DNA from: Deltaproteobacteria bacterium
Lineage (GTDB): Bacteria > Myxococcota_A > UBA796 > SXON01
DNA length: 64,000 bases
Assembly (NCBI GenBank): GCA_947490345.1
Contig: CANLGL010000013.1
Location: 34,763 to 98,762 of the forward strand
Direction of reading: 5' to 3'
Positions 55,299-63,496 of this stretch are shown piece after piece. How positions within the stretch are numbered: position 1 is the first letter of the stretch; every line of letters starts with the position of its first letter. The translations under genes were made by a program, and so were the position numbers. Below the pieces are notes generated by a model. That model saw only the letters and a list, made by a program, of their open reading frames with translations. It was not told where the DNA came from and ran no database searches.

Positions 55299-56071
55299 CC
55301 CGCATCGAGTACGACTATCCCTACCGCCTGAAGCTCATTCATGGGGACTTCGCCGAGCTACGTCTGGAACGGCGTGGGCGGACGATCCTCTTCGATCCGG
55401 CCAGCGAGCCCACCGAGGAGGACATCGTCATCCTCACCGGCCCTGCCCCCACGCGCCTTCGCGGCACGGTCGCGGCGCTCAAGGCGGGCCGTGCGCTTAC
55501 CGTGGTGGCACCGGACCCGATCTTCGAGTTCCTCGGCCGACAGGGCAAGGTGACCGGCGGCAGTGGCCCGCGCACCGTGGACGACCTGAAGATCGACGGC
55601 ATGTTGTACGCGCCCGCCGGCGGCAACGCGGGGCCCGTGGGTCAGTGGCTGCAGGCCAGCGTCGCTGCGGCCAAACCCCGCGCGTCCTTGCGCCGGCTCA
55701 AGGACCAGGTGCGCGGCCCCGGCGGTGAGCCGTGGATCGTCGAGCTGACCTTCCCCGACGGCGCCCGCCTGCTGCACCTCGACCTGAGCCTGCACTCCGC
55801 CACCGACGAGCAGTGGCTGTCGCGCGCCGCCGCCCGTTTCGGAAACGCGGAGTGGACGGTGGTCGGCATGGCCTACGGCGAGGGCGCGGGCGTCATCCGA
55901 CACCTGCCCCGCTTCGGCCCCAACCGGGTGCTGTTTGCCGAGTTGACCAACGGCGAACGTCGTGAGTTGGGCCTGGCGACCGAGCTGGTGACACCGTGGC
56001 GGGATCGGCTGATGGCGGCGTCCGTGGAAACCCACGTCTTCGCCACCCAGACGAGCTTCCGCTTCGAGTGA
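55295..56071 (+). CDS. Metallo-beta-lactamase-fold-like protein lacking the metal motif
   Basis: 258 residues if started at ATA 55295, forming ATAG with the rocD stop. GAGGTGAT (55284-55291), a perfect match to the ribosomal anti-Shine-Dalgarno, precedes the ATA at optimal spacing, and no ATG, GTG or TTG is available before ATG 55601, which would delete the first third. GDFAELRLERRGRTILFDP resembles the first strands of the MBL fold, but the HxHxDH motif is replaced by GPAPTRLRG, so metal catalysis is unlikely. YDYPYRLKLIHG opens the protein. Function unknown. Start assignment is inference. Confidence 0.65.
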   Translation: MARIEYDYPYRLKLIHGDFAELRLERRGRTILFDPASEPTEEDIVILTGPAPTRLRGTVAALKAGRALTVVAPDPIFEFLGRQGKVTGGSGPRTVDDLKIDGMLYAPAGGNAGPVGQWLQASVAAAKPRASLRRLKDQVRGPGGEPWIVELTFPDGARLLHLDLSLHSATDEQWLSRAAARFGNAEWTVVGMAYGEGAGVIRHLPRFGPNRVLFAELTNGERRELGLATELVTPWRDRLMAASVETHVFATQTSFRFE

Positions 56072-56075
56072 TCGG

Positions 56076-56945
56076 TTGAACCCCGGCGAGGCGTACCGCT
56101 ACGCCCGTGGAATCGCCCGCGGCGTACGACGGGGGGACCTGTTTCCGCCCTCCACGCGGGTCAAGCCAGCCGAAGCCCCCGGCGGAACCCGAGTCCTGGC
56201 GAGCGCCTCGAGCGGACCGAATCAGCTCGCCGCGTGGCAGGTCGTCGAGCACACCTGCGCCGCGGCCGGCCTCCGCGAGCCGCTCACCGTCCTGCAATTG
56301 AGCGACGTGCATCTGCGTGGTCGCGATAGCGCCTTGGACTCGCTGTGCGAGCAGATCGCAACGCTCGCGGCCGACCTCATCGTGCTCACCGGCGACGTGG
56401 TGACGCGTGGTTGGCGTCGTGAAGCGCTCGACCAGTTCCTCGGCGCCCTGCCCCCCGCGGCACTGGGCGCCTACGCGATCATGGGGAACTGGGAGTACTG
56501 GGCCCAGGCGCCGCCGGACACCTGGCGCTATGCGCTCAGCCGGCACCGAATCCCCCTGCTTCTGGACGAGAGCGTTGACCTCGGCCCGCTGCAACTCGTC
56601 GGCACCGACGATTTATTGGCCGGACGCCCGGACCTCAAGAAGGCCTTCGCCGGGATCGATCTCGCCCGGCCGACGCTGACGCTCACCCACTCCCCGGCGC
56701 TCTTCGACGAGATTGCGCGGCCGGGCGTGCCGCTGGTTCTCGCTGGACACACCCACGGCGGCCAGGTGGTGGTTCCTGGCCTCGGGGGGTTCTTCCTGCC
56801 TCGTGGCAGCGGCGCCTACCCCTGGGGCTGGTACCGGCGCGACCCAAGCTGGCTCTTCGTCAGTCGAGGCATCGGCTGGTCGGTGGCCCCCGTCCGCGTG
56901 GCGTGCCCGCCCGAGATCGTGGTGTTGAGGCTGGTTCCGGGCTGA
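56076..56945 (+). CDS. Calcineurin-like metallophosphoesterase (YkuE-like)
   Basis: 289 residues from TTG 56076, 4 bp after the previous stop. Metal-site motifs in order: LQLSDVHL (Asp77, His79), LTGDVV, MGNWEY, LTHSP and AGHTHGGQV. This DxH/GDx/GNxE/GHTHGG arrangement is that of the YkuE/UDP-diacylglucosamine-hydrolase-like group. Residues 1-60 form an atypical basic N-terminus with no signal peptide. The protein could act on lipid-linked phosphodiesters at the inner membrane. Confidence 0.85.
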   Translation: MNPGEAYRYARGIARGVRRGDLFPPSTRVKPAEAPGGTRVLASASSGPNQLAAWQVVEHTCAAAGLREPLTVLQLSDVHLRGRDSALDSLCEQIATLAADLIVLTGDVVTRGWRREALDQFLGALPPAALGAYAIMGNWEYWAQAPPDTWRYALSRHRIPLLLDESVDLGPLQLVGTDDLLAGRPDLKKAFAGIDLARPTLTLTHSPALFDEIARPGVPLVLAGHTHGGQVVVPGLGGFFLPRGSGAYPWGWYRRDPSWLFVSRGIGWSVAPVRVACPPEIVVLRLVPG

Positions 56946-57044
56946 GCGCCGGTACCCTGACGGCGTGTCCCTGCCGCCGCGACGCTGGCCTCGCGCCTAG
57001 ACGGAGCGGCATGTAGGGTGCTTCCCCGTCCCGTGGAGTTCATC

Positions 57045-57938
57045 TTGCCAACCCGGACCTTGCTGCTGACGACATGCGCGCCGCTCCTAATGGCTCTCTT
57101 GGCGCCCCCCGCCCACGCCGCCGATGATGTCACGATGACGAACGTGATCAAAATGGCAAAGCGCGGAGAGGATGCGAAGACCCAACTCAAGTACGTCGAC
57201 CAGTTCAACCTTCATGTCAACGTGGAGCAGTTCGGCCGGATGGCGGCCGCCGGAGTGGCCCCCGAGGCGCTGGACTACGTCGCGCGGCATTCAGGCATCG
57301 AGTATGGGGAATCCGAAGCCCCCGCTCCGGGCGATGGCATCGAGGTGACGCGGTACGCGGATCAAGCCGCGTCGTGCGCGATGTTTCGGTGGTATCGCGA
57401 CCTCGAGAAGGCGATGAGCGCCGCGGTCGCCAAGGTTCCGCGCCTCACCCAGCGTGGTGAGTTCGAGAGCGATGCGGACTACTCCGCCCGTCGCGCGGCG
57501 CGCGAAGCGCTCGTGACCCAAGCGAAACGCCCCTTCATCGAGGAGAGTGCGCGTCACCAGTTCGTCCTCGTCTTGAACGCTTCGCTGCACCCGTACGACA
57601 CCGAAAAGGGATGCTTCAGCAGCGCGTCCACCCATCTGAATCTCGAGGAAAGCTGCGATGTGTCGCCAAAGCTCAACGGAGACTGGAAAGGAGACGGAAC
57701 CGTCAAGTCTTTCGGCACCGACTACCGCATGAGCGCGCATCGGATCGAAGCGACCAGCTGGCCGGTGTGCCTGCCCGCCAGCGAGGCCGAGGCGCTGCGG
57801 GCTCAGGCGGCATCCGTGAAGCTGCGGCTCACAGTGACTCGCCAGCTCGACAAACAGTGGTCCTACTATGCCGAGTTCATTCGGGATGCCGAGGGAACGC
57901 CTCTGCTCACCGCAGCCGTCGTGCCCCGGCGCAAGTGA
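57045..57938 (+). CDS. Exported protein of unknown function
   Basis: 297 residues from TTG 57045 (GGAG 6 nt upstream), giving a signal peptide ending APPAHAAD; GTG 57018 would add nine residues. The mature part contains Cys pairs (AASCAMFRWY, GCFSS, SCDVSPKL, VCLPAS) and a beta-rich domain around 150-290 with SARHQFVLVLNASLHPYD. No family recognised. The next gene begins 1 nt after its stop, so the two are expressed together and are probably related partners. Confidence 0.65.
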   Translation: MPTRTLLLTTCAPLLMALLAPPAHAADDVTMTNVIKMAKRGEDAKTQLKYVDQFNLHVNVEQFGRMAAAGVAPEALDYVARHSGIEYGESEAPAPGDGIEVTRYADQAASCAMFRWYRDLEKAMSAAVAKVPRLTQRGEFESDADYSARRAAREALVTQAKRPFIEESARHQFVLVLNASLHPYDTEKGCFSSASTHLNLEESCDVSPKLNGDWKGDGTVKSFGTDYRMSAHRIEATSWPVCLPASEAEALRAQAASVKLRLTVTRQLDKQWSYYAEFIRDAEGTPLLTAAVVPRRK

Positions 57939-57939
57939 G

Positions 57940-58530
57940 ATGCCGAGGCACACCTCGATCCTGCTGGTGACGTCCGCGCTACTGCTCCCCGCGGCACACG
58001 CCTCCGATCCGCTCGCAGGGCCTCCATCGGCCGAGCAGGCGTCGATCGACGGCTCTTTTTCCGAGTACAAGAAGCGCGACGACGCCGCAGCGTGGGTCGA
58101 GTACCTTCAAAAGCGGCCCTCGCCCGAATTTCGTGAGAAGGCGGGACGCGCGTTGGCGGGTCGGCTTGCACGGGACGTAAACACGAAGGTGACGCTGGGA
58201 AAGGTCTCCCCGGTGGAGTGCAAGCCAGCAACGCTCACGCTCTCCGAGATGGCGAGCCACATGGACGATCTGGGGTCCGAGTGGAAGTACTACTGTGACC
58301 AAGGGTCATTTTCGTGGCAGATATTCAATCCCACATCGGAAGCGCTCGTCGTGCGGGGGACGGCCTACGGTGTGAAACTCGAAGCGACGATCCAGTCCGG
58401 TTCCAAGGCATCCGGCACGGCGACCATGACCTCGCCCTGCACCAACGGAGAGCATCGATTTTCGCGAGGACGCGTCACCTTTGGTTGTCGGGCCGAGCTC
58501 ATTTTGACTCAAGCCGCCCTTTCGGAGTAG
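57940..58530 (+). CDS. Exported protein of unknown function
   Basis: 196 residues from ATG 57940, immediately after the upstream stop. Signal peptide MPRHTSILLVTSALLLPAAHA cut before SDPLAG. A helical segment (30-80) precedes a beta-sandwich-like domain with Cys residues (VECKP, YYCDQG, SPCTNG, FGCRAE) that could form two disulfides. It resembles its neighbour in composition but not clearly in sequence. It ends 7 bp from the convergent acyltransferase gene. Confidence 0.65.
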   Translation: MPRHTSILLVTSALLLPAAHASDPLAGPPSAEQASIDGSFSEYKKRDDAAAWVEYLQKRPSPEFREKAGRALAGRLARDVNTKVTLGKVSPVECKPATLTLSEMASHMDDLGSEWKYYCDQGSFSWQIFNPTSEALVVRGTAYGVKLEATIQSGSKASGTATMTSPCTNGEHRFSRGRVTFGCRAELILTQAALSE

Positions 58531-58537
58531 GGGTCGT

Positions 58538-59392
58538 TCACCGCTGGCCGATCAGTCGCTCCGCCTCGGGCCCGAACGCGGCCTCAGGATCGAGCATCGT
58601 GGCGCAAAAGGTCTGGATCATCCGCGAGCCGCGTACCCCGTCGAGCAGACGGTGATCGAAGAGGAAGAGCACCGGCAACATCGGTCGGACCGTGGGTTTC
58701 CCACCGATGGGGACCACCTCGTCTTGGATGGTGCTCGTGCCCCAGAAGGTTCCCACCTGCAAGAGCCGCGACGGCGGCTGGACGTCCGCACCGCGAAACA
58801 GGACGCCGTCCACTCCCCTGATGGTGGAGCCGACATTGGAGAGCGCCGTGGTCACCCCCACCATGCGAAACACCCGATCCCCGACGTGTGACATATTCGC
58901 GGCGGTGTCGAGCCCGTGCAGGAACACCCGGAACAGCGAGTGGGGCAGCGCCTCGCCAGCGGCGATCAGACTCTTGATGAGCGGGTGCGCGGGCTTGCCC
59001 TCGCGCTCGGCCCCCATCCGCTTGGTGGTCGCTTCCGCGAGCGCGGCCAGCGTCATGCCATCGACGTTCTCGACAGACGCCATTGACAGCTCCCGGTCGA
59101 GGCCGTCGCTACCAAGCAAGTTGACTGGCATCGCGATGCCGACGTTTGGCAACAACACGATGCGTTGCCCCACCACCCGCCCGTTGGCGTAGGGATGTTG
59201 GGTGAGCGTGCGGGCGATTGTCGCGGCGACGAGATGAGTCAGTGTCACACGCCGTCCACCGGTGGCGAGGCGGCTCAGGTACGCGCGAGAAGCCGTGGCA
59301 TCGACCGCGAAATTGACGGTGACGAAGGGATTGTTCGGCGGCCGAAACCACCAGACGATGGCACGGCGGACGACGTTGGGCCGCGCGGGCAA
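58538..59392 (-). CDS. Stand-alone 2-oxoacid-dehydrogenase-type acyltransferase catalytic domain
   Basis: 284 residues from TTG. It resembles the E2 catalytic domain: VTLTHLVAATIARTL in the early helix, NVGIAMPVNLLGSDGLDRE, ALSNVGSTI and the active-site motif FDHRLLDG (His of DHRxxDG). Lipoyl and E1/E3-binding domains are absent, so it is not a dehydrogenase component and more likely an acyl-CoA-dependent acyltransferase. It begins 4 bp after the second ATP-grasp gene and would be the last gene of that operon. Confidence 0.85.
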   Translation of the reverse strand: MPARPNVVRRAIVWWFRPPNNPFVTVNFAVDATASRAYLSRLATGGRRVTLTHLVAATIARTLTQHPYANGRVVGQRIVLLPNVGIAMPVNLLGSDGLDRELSMASVENVDGMTLAALAEATTKRMGAEREGKPAHPLIKSLIAAGEALPHSLFRVFLHGLDTAANMSHVGDRVFRMVGVTTALSNVGSTIRGVDGVLFRGADVQPPSRLLQVGTFWGTSTIQDEVVPIGGKPTVRPMLPVLFLFDHRLLDGVRGSRMIQTFCATMLDPEAAFGPEAERLIGQR

Positions 59393-59396
59393 CGGC

Positions 59397-60620
59397 TCAG
59401 CCGGCCCACACGCGCACGGTTCGGCCGACGTACTCGGTGATTTTGCGACACTCGTCGTAGTCGGGATGCCGCAGGTGCATCCACGCGTGCCCCATGTACC
59501 CGGCGCCTACGTCAGCGGTCCGACTGCCCACCGCGGGAAGGTGCGCCTCGCCAATGTACCGGCCGACCTCCTTCTGCACCTCTTCCAGGCCGGTGTAGCC
59601 CTGGATGCGACCGTCGCCGCTGGGCCGGAGCGACAGCAGGCTGGCCGAGAAGCGCCGGCTGGGTTGGGGGCGCACGTCCTTTTTGCAGAGCGCCTTGGCC
59701 CACTCGACATACAGGTCGATGTCGTTGGCCCAACAGTACAGGTCCCAGAAACGAACACCGGGAGGGCGGGCGCCGATCTCGGAGAACGCCAGGCCCTTCT
59801 GCCCGTAGAACCACTCCATGTGCGTGGGTGAGGTGTGCAACCCCAATTCCCGAATCACCTTGCGGCCCATCACCTTGAGCTCGTCGTATCCGGGGGCGTC
59901 AATGCGATTGGTTGTGACGATGTAGGGGTTGATCCAACGGGTGCGCATCGCTTCGAGGACGTTGGGGTAGTAGTGCGAGACCGCTTCGAAGACAATCTCC
60001 CCATCCACGGTCAGGGTGTCGTAGAAGCCTTCGTGTCCGGTGATGAACTCCTCCATCATCACCTTGGCCGGGCGATGACCGAGCCCGGCCTCGCCAAGGG
60101 CCGTCTTCAGCTCCTCGTCGTTTTCGACTCGGGTGGTCCCGGAAGCGCCGGCGCCGTCGCGCGGCTTGACGATGACCGGGTATCCGACCTCCTTGACGAA
60201 CTGCACCGCGTCCGCCACCGCCTCGACCTCGGCGCTACGGGCACAGGGGATGCCGCGATTGCGCAAGAACTGCTTCATGATCGACTTGTCGCGACAGAGC
60301 GTGACCTGCTCCGGCGTAAGCCCCGGAATGGTGCAAGCGGAGCGCGCTGCTGCGGTCGGCGTCATGATCGCCTCCACCGTGCATTCCAGCCGGTCCACCC
60401 ACTCCCGACGTTGGATCTTGCGCACGCAATCGATGAGCGCCCCCTCGTTGGCCATCGACGCGATGTGTTCGTAGCCGTGAAGCCAACTCTTCAGTTCGGA
60501 GTCCAGGTACTCGGGCGGTGTGTCGCCGATACCGGTGACCTTGGCGCCGACCTGATGGAGGGCGCGCACGAAGAAGCGCTGGTTGGCCGGGAAGTTCGGG
60601 GCCATGAACAAGACGTGCAC
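59397..60620 (-). CDS. ATP-grasp ligase (second of a paralogous pair)
   Basis: 407 residues from GTG 60620 (GGAG 5 nt upstream). An N-terminal preATP-grasp Rossmann-like domain (HVLFMAPNFPANQRFFVRAL) is followed by the ATP-grasp fold: YPVIVKPRDGAGASGTTRV glycine-rich loop, VMMEEFITGHEG and FSEIGARPPGVRFWD with the acidic and Asn-type Mg ligands. The enzyme joins a carboxylate and an amine or thiol via an acyl phosphate. EEFITG, PTHMEWF and IGARPPG are shared with the neighbour at 60663, showing duplication. No carrier or tRNA ligand domain is present. The substrate is unknown. Confidence 0.86.
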   Translation of the reverse strand: MHVLFMAPNFPANQRFFVRALHQVGAKVTGIGDTPPEYLDSELKSWLHGYEHIASMANEGALIDCVRKIQRREWVDRLECTVEAIMTPTAAARSACTIPGLTPEQVTLCRDKSIMKQFLRNRGIPCARSAEVEAVADAVQFVKEVGYPVIVKPRDGAGASGTTRVENDEELKTALGEAGLGHRPAKVMMEEFITGHEGFYDTLTVDGEIVFEAVSHYYPNVLEAMRTRWINPYIVTTNRIDAPGYDELKVMGRKVIRELGLHTSPTHMEWFYGQKGLAFSEIGARPPGVRFWDLYCWANDIDLYVEWAKALCKKDVRPQPSRRFSASLLSLRPSGDGRIQGYTGLEEVQKEVGRYIGEAHLPAVGSRTADVGAGYMGHAWMHLRHPDYDECRKITEYVGRTVRVWAG

Positions 60621-60630
60621 GACGGCTCCA

Positions 60631-60653
60631 GGGGGAGGGGGAGAGGGAGGGGG
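60631..60653 (+). other. G-quadruplex-type motif between ATP-grasp genes
   Basis: Plus strand G5-A-G5-AGA-G3-A-G5, four G-runs with 1-3-nt loops, in the 42-bp gap between the two minus-strand ATP-grasp genes. The corresponding mRNA is C-rich; the G-rich strand is the transcription template. Confidence 0.7.
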
Positions 60654-60662
60654 ACGTGGACC

Positions 60663-61871
60663 TCAGACGTAGCGGACTTTGACCGTTTCGATGAGGGTTC
60701 GGAGCGCGGCCTGCACCACCTCCGTGTCGGGGTGGCGCACGATCGCGAACCCGTCGCCCTCGTAGCCCGACGCCTTGCCGGCGCCCACGACCGGAAGCTG
60801 GGTCTCCACCACGATCTTGCCGACCTTGCGCTGCGCTTCGTCCAGGCCGTCGATCCCGGCCACCCGGCCCATGCCCGGCCCGCGGAAATACGCGCAGCCC
60901 GCGGCATACTTGCGCTCGAACGGGCCATCCACCCGCTCGTCGATCACCGCCTGCGCCCACGCGTGGTACAGGCTGCGGTCGTAGACGTAGCCCATGACCG
61001 TGGTGAACTGTGCGCCCGGGGGCCGCGCCCCCACCTCATTGACCACCGCGCTGCCGTCTTTGCGCCGGAACCACTCCATGTGGGTCATGCCGGTGCGCAA
61101 GCCGAGCGCTTTGACCGCGGCGACGCCGACCTTTCGGATGGGGTCGTACTCTGGACCGGAGATGTCTCGCGGCGCCAGCACGCACCATTGGATCCACTCG
61201 TTGCGGGTGACGTCGAGGGGACCGGGAAGGTACCGCAGGATGTTTTGGAACTTCACCTCGCCGTCGATGACGATGGTGTCGAAGCTGTGCTCCTCCCCGG
61301 TGATGAACTCCTCGGCGAGCACCTCCCGCGTGGCGCTGGGCTGGCTTTCGGACAGCGCGACGTCGAGCTCGGCGGTGTTGTTCACCCGGTAGGTGCCTCG
61401 GCAGCCCGCGCCGGCCGGCGGCTTGAGCACCACGGGAAAGCCGACCTCAGCGATGAACTTGCGGGCATCGGCGGCTGAATGGAGCCGCGCGAACCGGGCG
61501 CAGGCCACCCCGGCGTCGCGCAGCGTGTTCTTCATGACGCCCTTGTCGCGAAAGCGTTCGGCAGTGGCGAGGTCGATCCCAGGAAGGCCAAGCAGCTCCC
61601 TGGTGCGGGCGATGGCCTCCTGGGCGTTTTCGAGGATGCCGATGATTCGATGGGCTCCGCCGGTCGTGCGCATCACATCGCGACAGGCGGCGGCGAGACA
61701 CTCCGGATCGAGCGCATTGGCCACCGAGTAGTGCCGCGCCCCAGCCGGCAGCTTCGAGGCCGAGTCCTGGGTGAGCACCACCAGGCGGATGCCAGGGATG
61801 CTGGCCGCGGCGCTGACGTACTTGAGGGTGGCGTCCATCAGGTACGGCGCCACGAAGAAGACGGTTCGCAT
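60663..61871 (-). CDS. ATP-grasp ligase (first of a paralogous pair)
   Basis: 402 residues from ATG 61871, preceded by TAAGCC at exactly 6 nt and no Shine-Dalgarno. The preATP-grasp domain starts MRTVFFVAPYLMDATLKYV; ATP-grasp loop FPVVLKPPAGAGCRGTYRV; adenine and sugar region VLAEEFITGEEHS; metal region VNEVGARPPGAQF. It is related throughout to the gene at 59397. It heads a three-gene unit with that gene and the acyltransferase. Similar enzymes make dipeptides, carnosine-like compounds or amino-acid conjugates; that is family knowledge, not a specific prediction. Confidence 0.86.
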   Translation of the reverse strand: MRTVFFVAPYLMDATLKYVSAAASIPGIRLVVLTQDSASKLPAGARHYSVANALDPECLAAACRDVMRTTGGAHRIIGILENAQEAIARTRELLGLPGIDLATAERFRDKGVMKNTLRDAGVACARFARLHSAADARKFIAEVGFPVVLKPPAGAGCRGTYRVNNTAELDVALSESQPSATREVLAEEFITGEEHSFDTIVIDGEVKFQNILRYLPGPLDVTRNEWIQWCVLAPRDISGPEYDPIRKVGVAAVKALGLRTGMTHMEWFRRKDGSAVVNEVGARPPGAQFTTVMGYVYDRSLYHAWAQAVIDERVDGPFERKYAAGCAYFRGPGMGRVAGIDGLDEAQRKVGKIVVETQLPVVGAGKASGYEGDGFAIVRHPDTEVVQAALRTLIETVKVRYV

Positions 61872-61906
61872 GGGGCGGGCTTATCGCGATGGGGCGGCGG
61901 CGGTGC

Positions 61907-63496
61907 TCACCAAGGGCGGTGCCAGAGGGTTGCTGCGGTACCTACCGCCGGTGTCAACCCCAGTTGAATACCACGCACCGGATCGATGGCGAGGAGCGTC
62001 ACCTTCGGGTCGGCGGTGAACGGGAGGTACGTGCGAGCCGAAGCCAGCGTAAGCTCGCCGGTGAGCGGAGCCTCCCAAACCAGGATGTCCGTGCCGCTCG
62101 ACCATCCGTAGGCGACGACGAGATCATCATCGCCGTCCTCGTCGAGGTCGCCGAGGAAGTACTCCGTAGGCTCGACGCCGACGCGCGGGGGCACCCATGC
62201 CGTCGCGACGTCCCACGCCGACACCACCCCGGCCGGAGGCGGGGCGATGACCAGGCCGTCGCCCCCGCAGTGGAAGCCGAGGTCCACGCCCCGCGTGCCG
62301 TCGGCTTGTCCTGGGCGCACGTGACCGCCCCGGGTGCACGTGGCGTGGTCGTAGTAGTTCCATTGATCGGGCTCGGGGCAGAGGCCCTCGAGCACAGGGC
62401 CGTAGAACACGCCACCCCCTCCCTCCAGCTCGTCGAGGCCGTCGCCATCGAGGTCGCCGAGGGATCCGAGCGGGTCCCACCCGATCCAGCCGCGGTCGTA
62501 GGTGCAGACCGGCTCCGCCTCGGCACCGTCGCTGCCGTCGAGGGCCAGGGCCAACACATCGACGCCCTCGTCGTTGTTGTCGTTCACGATGATCGCTTCG
62601 ATGCGTCCGTCCCCGTCGCCGTCCATGTGGGCGAGCGTGTAGAGCTCGGCGTAGGTCATGTAGTCGCGAGTGAACGACGTTGTTACGACGACGGTAGCGG
62701 CGTCCAACCCGTCGTAGAGGGTCCAGTCGAGACGGTCGGACTCCGGCATGTCAAACCGGTCCCACGCCAGGGCGGTGCTCGTCTGCTCGAGCACGTCGCA
62801 CACCCCATCCCCCGTCCAATCGAGCACCGCGGTGGTGTCCGCAAGGTGGAGGGTGGCGAGGTCGTGCCGCCCCGACGTCGGCCAGGCGTACAAGGCGCGC
62901 CCGGTCGTCAGCTCGTCCTCGCCGCTTCCGGAGCAACTGGCGATGCCCGTGAGCTTGGAGCTGCCATCGATTCGCGCCGTGTACGCCAATACATCAGCAT
63001 TCAAAAGGCAAAAGGCTCCGACCCGCGGATCGGTGTCGTCGCAGTCTCCGCCCGTAGTGAGCTGCGTCTCGCAGGAGCAGCTCGACACGCCGCCGTCGCC
63101 GTCGCCGTCGTCGTCGGCGAACCCCATGACACAGTCGATGGCATCGGACCCGTCGGTGTCCCCGTCGCAGTCGTCGTCCATGCCGTTACAGACCTCTTGG
63201 GCGCTGGGGTGGCGCGCGGCGTCCGCATCCGCGCAATCCCCACCGATTGCCACCCAGCCGTCCGCCGGACAGGGGCCGTCCCCACCGCCGCCGTAGCCGT
63301 CCCCGTCGCTGTCTTCGTACCAGCTCGCGTCCGTCCTGACGTCATCCACCAAGTGGTTGCAGTCGTCGTCCAGGCCGTTGCAGATCTCCTCCGTCGGGGC
63401 GCAGGCCTCGCGCCACTGCGCGGGTTCCCCCGTCTCGACCGGGTCTGCAACTTCCGAGCCGCAGGCCAGCAGCAGGACGAGGAAGAAGGAAAGCAT
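61907..63496 (-). CDS. Lipoprotein with MopE/Stigma-type metal motifs and a VCBS-like region
   Basis: 529 residues from ATG 63496. MLSFFLVLLLAC is a lipoprotein signal (Cys12). Residues 30-155 contain two full CNGxDDDC motifs (EICNGLDDDCNHLVDD, EVCNGMDDDCDGDTDG) and Asp/Gly-rich segments (DSDGDGYGGGGDG, GDCDDTDPRVG) of the Cu-binding MopE/Stigma_1 family of Myxococcota. The C-terminal 370 residues carry FG-GAP/VCBS-like DLDGDGLDEL, DLDEDGDDDL and DGDGDGRIEA cores, so a beta-propeller is likely. A surface calcium- or copper-binding protein. A TATTCA hexamer lies 5 nt before the ATG. Confidence 0.88.
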   Translation of the reverse strand: MLSFFLVLLLACGSEVADPVETGEPAQWREACAPTEEICNGLDDDCNHLVDDVRTDASWYEDSDGDGYGGGGDGPCPADGWVAIGGDCADADAARHPSAQEVCNGMDDDCDGDTDGSDAIDCVMGFADDDGDGDGGVSSCSCETQLTTGGDCDDTDPRVGAFCLLNADVLAYTARIDGSSKLTGIASCSGSGEDELTTGRALYAWPTSGRHDLATLHLADTTAVLDWTGDGVCDVLEQTSTALAWDRFDMPESDRLDWTLYDGLDAATVVVTTSFTRDYMTYAELYTLAHMDGDGDGRIEAIIVNDNNDEGVDVLALALDGSDGAEAEPVCTYDRGWIGWDPLGSLGDLDGDGLDELEGGGGVFYGPVLEGLCPEPDQWNYYDHATCTRGGHVRPGQADGTRGVDLGFHCGGDGLVIAPPPAGVVSAWDVATAWVPPRVGVEPTEYFLGDLDEDGDDDLVVAYGWSSGTDILVWEAPLTGELTLASARTYLPFTADPKVTLLAIDPVRGIQLGLTPAVGTAATLWHRPW

